Assembly (NCBI RefSeq): GCF_002775205.1
Contig: NC_036450.1
Span: 20,338,479 to 20,402,478 of the forward strand
Direction: 5' to 3'
Source: Xiphophorus maculatus
Lineage: Eukaryota; Chordata; Actinopteri; Cyprinodontiformes; Poeciliidae
DNA length: 64,000 bases
In this document: positions 61,803-64,000 of the stretch, piece after piece
Layout: the number at the start of each line of letters is the position of its first letter
Position numbering within the stretch: position 1 is the first letter of the stretch
Translations under genes and position numbers: made by a program
Notes under the pieces: model-generated
What the model saw: the letters and a program-made list of their open reading frames with translations, nothing else
What the model was told of the DNA's origin: nothing
Databases searched by the model: none

Positions 61803-63251
61803 ATGGCGCCCAGTAAAGGAAAGAAGAAAAAAGGTCGGACAACTCTGAAAGACCACATACTTATCTTCGAAAAAGAAAAGAAGAGAATGGCCAAAATGTA
61901 TGAAACCAGCACTAAACTTTGGGAGATGAAGCTGAAGAGAACTAAGAAGGATTTAGCCTTCCACCAGCAGGAACTCTACAAGAAGGCCTGCGAGACTGAG
62001 CAAGTAAAAAGCGCAATATTCATGGTGGAGAATTGCGGTATTGGCGTCACCGATTTTTGGCTCAACGAATTAAAAGAAAGAGATGAGAAGCTCAAAGTGA
62101 TGGGGGAAAGGCTCAAAAAGCAAGAAGAGATTGCAGCACAACAGAAACTTGAGTTGGAAAATGAAAGGAAGCGAGATCTCAAAAGGTTTGAGGAAGAAAT
62201 TTTAAAGAGGAAAGCCACCGAGGCACGGGTACAGAGAAAAATTACTAACATTAGAAAGCAAATGCAAGTGTCTAAAGAAGAATACAGAAAAAGCATAAGA
62301 GAAAAAGAAAAGAGATATTCAGTCTTACTGAAGGACTCACAGGAGAAAGAATGGAACTTCATACGCAAAGAAGGGGAGACGAATAAGTTGAGGGCTGAGC
62401 AGGACAAAAACATTGCCGAATTGGAAAGTGAACTTTTCAGTGTTAAAAGGGAGAGAAACTGGCTAATTGAAAACCTAAAATCTGCCTTGATTGATTTAGA
62501 TGACGTGAATCAACTGGCTGAGTCACTGTCTATTGACAAATTCTCACTGGCAATGGGCAAAAACATTCTGGCAATAAAATTAGAGAGAAGCTTTTGTGAG
62601 ATGGCATGTGTACAACAAATGCTTGATGAAGTCACGGCCAGAGCTGCTCCCCTGGAAGAGGCCCTCAAGAAAATGGAAGAAGAAAAAACAGAGAATGAAA
62701 AAAGAAACCAAGTCGCCATCCAGGCCAGTCAGGTCGAGTTGGACAAACTACAGAAAATTATTGCCATGCGAGAGAAGGAGATCTGTCAAGTGAAGCAGCT
62801 GGCGAGGACCATTGTGGAGAAACGCAGAGACATGGAGGTGTTTTTCCACCAAGCCCTGGATGACGTCCGACAGGAGATAGCTGACGAAAGAAAGCGGAAC
62901 GCAAAGGAGGCATATCGAAACTACTATCAGAAATTTAGAGACGGAGGAAAAGGAAAGGGAAAGTTCCCCCTCATCCATACCTTCGATCAAACTCCCAACA
63001 GCACCAATTCTGTGTACTCAGACATGAAGGAAACTGGAAATTGGCCCCATGGCCCTGGCAAAGAGGTTTACATGTCTGATCTCACTTGGGAGCAAAAAGA
63101 AAAAGTGCTCACTCTTCTCTTTGCTAAAATGAACGGAGATGCAGAACGTGCATCAAAATCGAGTACGACGAGGCTTGACTGTCATTTCCGAAGTGCAGAC
63201 TGGCTCCACCACCATGGTCCAAAAGAAGGTGGATTTGTGAAAGTTCTGTAG
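61803..63251 (+). CDS. bbof1: intron-less BBOF1-like basal body protein
   Basis: A complete 482-codon frame in one exon, starting in a strong context (GCCATGG). Residues 303-445 match the C-terminal region of BBOF1/CCDC176 as I know it: QVELDKLQ at about 310-317, a 'VKQLARTI...FFHQAL' block near 330-352, 'HTFDQTPNSTNSV' at about 392-404 and DLTWEQKEKVL...LLFAKMNG at 426-445. The N-terminus also fits, with a lysine/glycine-rich head (MAPSKGKKKKG) then a KLWEMKL stretch. Most of residues 20-215 and 255-370 is predicted by eye as coiled coil. BBOF1 acts at basal bodies of multiciliated cells, where it helps align or maintain motile cilia. The mammalian gene has many exons, so this copy is probably a retrogene or intron-less paralogue. 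It has no stops or frameshifts, so it appears to be under selection. The tail after residue 445 is not conserved with the mammalian form. It lies 3.25 kb downstream of the zinc-finger gene, on the same strand. Confidence 0.85.
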   Translation: MAPSKGKKKKGRTTLKDHILIFEKEKKRMAKMYETSTKLWEMKLKRTKKDLAFHQQELYKKACETEQVKSAIFMVENCGIGVTDFWLNELKERDEKLKVMGERLKKQEEIAAQQKLELENERKRDLKRFEEEILKRKATEARVQRKITNIRKQMQVSKEEYRKSIREKEKRYSVLLKDSQEKEWNFIRKEGETNKLRAEQDKNIAELESELFSVKRERNWLIENLKSALIDLDDVNQLAESLSIDKFSLAMGKNILAIKLERSFCEMACVQQMLDEVTARAAPLEEALKKMEEEKTENEKRNQVAIQASQVELDKLQKIIAMREKEICQVKQLARTIVEKRRDMEVFFHQALDDVRQEIADERKRNAKEAYRNYYQKFRDGGKGKGKFPLIHTFDQTPNSTNSVYSDMKETGNWPHGPGKEVYMSDLTWEQKEKVLTLLFAKMNGDAERASKSSTTRLDCHFRSADWLHHHGPKEGGFVKVL

Positions 63252-63287
63252 GACGGAGAGCTGCCGAACGCTGTCAAAAGTTTCATC

Positions 63288-63293
63288 AATAAA
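63288..63293 (+). terminator. polyadenylation signal of the BBOF1-like gene
   Basis: A canonical AATAAA lies 37 bp after the stop codon, giving a very short 3' UTR. Six A residues follow at 63306-63311; these could be the relic of a retroposed poly-A tail but are too short to prove it. Confidence 0.6.
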
Positions 63294-63478
63294 TATTTAC
63301 ATTGGAAAAAATGCTTGTGTAATTATTCATGCTCTTAGGAATGGACAATAATTGTATCATTAATTAATATTGGGAAATGAGAAATAGAGAAATTGTAAGA
63401 ATTGTGATTTATCATAATAGTGGTAAACTAATGCTTGCAAACCAATAAAAAAAACCAATAAAATTTATTTTAGGGTTT

Positions 63479-63702
63479 TACGGAGCCTCCTACTGCTTTC
63501 ACTGACAATAAACAATAATTATTGTGTTCCCTAACAGCGAAAGTTGCTTTCCCTCACAATACATTTTTTGTTTCAATAAAACGTTGCGTTCCCTCACGAC
63601 AGGCTTTGCTTTCTCTCGGAATTAATGTTGCATTGTCTCAAAACGTTGTTCTATCGCAACAAGCTTTGCATTCTCTTGCAATTAATGAGTTAGTACTGAA
63701 GG
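63479..63702 (+). mobile_element. truncated foldback element with periodic subterminal array
   Basis: It opens TACGGAGCCTCCTACTGC, the same terminus as the 47077-47707 element. Inside are at least seven units near TTGCNTTCYCTCNCAA, starting at 63522, 63544, 63584, 63606, 63628, 63646 and 63666. The spacing is 18-22 bp, with one double step at 40 bp where a degenerate unit sits. Several units are palindromic (TTGC...GCAA). The right half is missing; the LINE-linked AT palindrome begins where it stops. No coding capacity. Confidence 0.7.
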
Positions 63703-63707
63703 ATATA

Positions 63708-63771
63708 TATATATATACTGTATATATATATCTATATCTATATATAGATATATATATACAGTATATATATA
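63708..63771. repeat. 64-bp AT-rich palindrome
   Basis: The two 32-bp halves, centred between 63739 and 63740, are reverse complements with one mismatched pair (63738/63741). Mirrored TACTGTA and TACAGTA words show it is more than a plain TA run. It adjoins the 3' end of the LINE fragment. Confidence 0.9.
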
Positions 63772-63844
63772 GAGATATATATATAGTTTTTAAATTCCCT
63801 TCTCACCCACCGCGGGTGGTTCTTATCCTCTGAGCTCGGGTCCT

Positions 63845-64000
63845 CTACCAGAGGCCTGGGAGCTTGAGGGTTCTGCGCAGTATCTTGGCTGTGCCAAGGA
63901 CTGCACGTTTCTGGACTGAGATGTCTGATGTTGTTCCTGGGATCTGTTGTAGCCATTGGTCCAGTTTGGGGGTGACTGCCCCGAGGGCCCCGATGACCAC
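63845..64000 (-). CDS. C-terminal end of a LINE reverse-transcriptase ORF
   Basis: Reading in from the right edge on the - strand gives 51 open codons and a stop (complement of 63845-63847). The peptide, which begins VVIGALGAVTPKL and ends RRTLKLPGLW, matches the conserved C-terminal tail of an open reading frame found in many fish non-LTR retrotransposons. About 50 bp of 3' flank follows before an AT-rich tail. The rest of the element lies outside the window. The clade was not determined. The frame is intact as far as visible, so the insertion is fairly young. Confidence 0.7.
   Translation of the reverse strand: MVIGALGAVTPKLDQWLQQIPGTTSDISVQKRAVLGTAKILRRTLKLPGLW

Noticed and set aside
61976..62990. 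Minus-strand open frames over the BBOF1-like gene
   Set aside because: Shadows of lysine/glutamate-rich coiled-coil codons, giving serine/phenylalanine-rich strings with no domain.
63522..63685. Regularly spaced repeats resembling a CRISPR array
   Set aside because: Units are diverged, with spacers of only a few bases, inside a eukaryotic transposon; no cas genes and the wrong kind of genome.

Overview
The window looks like nuclear DNA from a teleost fish. Three things point there: many decayed Tc1/mariner copies of fish families, small foldback (MITE) elements of fish type, and a C2H2 zinc-finger gene with the serial acidic 'V-K-E-E' exons typical of ray-finned fish. It is AT-rich and intron-bearing, with microsatellites and no operons. 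No tools were run; family names for repeats come from recognition of recalled consensus sequences.

Layout. Bases 1 to about 54,000 are gene-poor: I found no convincing protein-coding exon. The space holds at least a dozen Tc1/mariner relics on both strands, five short inverted-repeat elements (9.94-10.16, 27.87-28.24, 32.82-33.67, 47.08-47.71 and 48.84-49.36 kb), two LINE-derived fragments, an LTR-like repeat, a tRNA-like SINE remnant, and microsatellites including a 139-bp GATA array. Between them are stretches of balanced composition that could be conserved regulatory DNA. A CpG-rich, exon-like patch with a CCAAT box and a splice donor lies at 46.33-46.60 kb and is the best candidate for an unrecognised transcript start.

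The genes are at the right end, both on the + strand. At 54.1-58.5 kb is a zinc-finger gene: a non-coding first exon behind a promoter with YY1-like motifs, then four coding exons that join in frame to 595 codons. Each coding exon carries one copy of an acidic module, all introns are phase 1, and the last exon encodes 14 canonical fingers plus one dead finger. At 61.8-63.25 kb is a complete, uninterrupted 482-codon gene whose C-terminus is clearly that of BBOF1 (basal body-orientation factor 1, CCDC176). BBOF1 is a multi-exon gene in mammals, so this looks like an intact retrogene or an intron-less paralogue. RFX-like and forkhead-like motifs lie about 150-180 bp upstream, which suits a cilium gene.

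The far right end is repeat: a truncated copy of the same foldback family seen at 47.1 kb, with a roughly 22-bp periodic array of short palindromic units, then a 64-bp AT palindrome, then the C-terminal end of a LINE open reading frame running out of the window on the - strand. The two genes show no evident functional link: one is a probable DNA-binding regulator, the other a ciliary structural protein.
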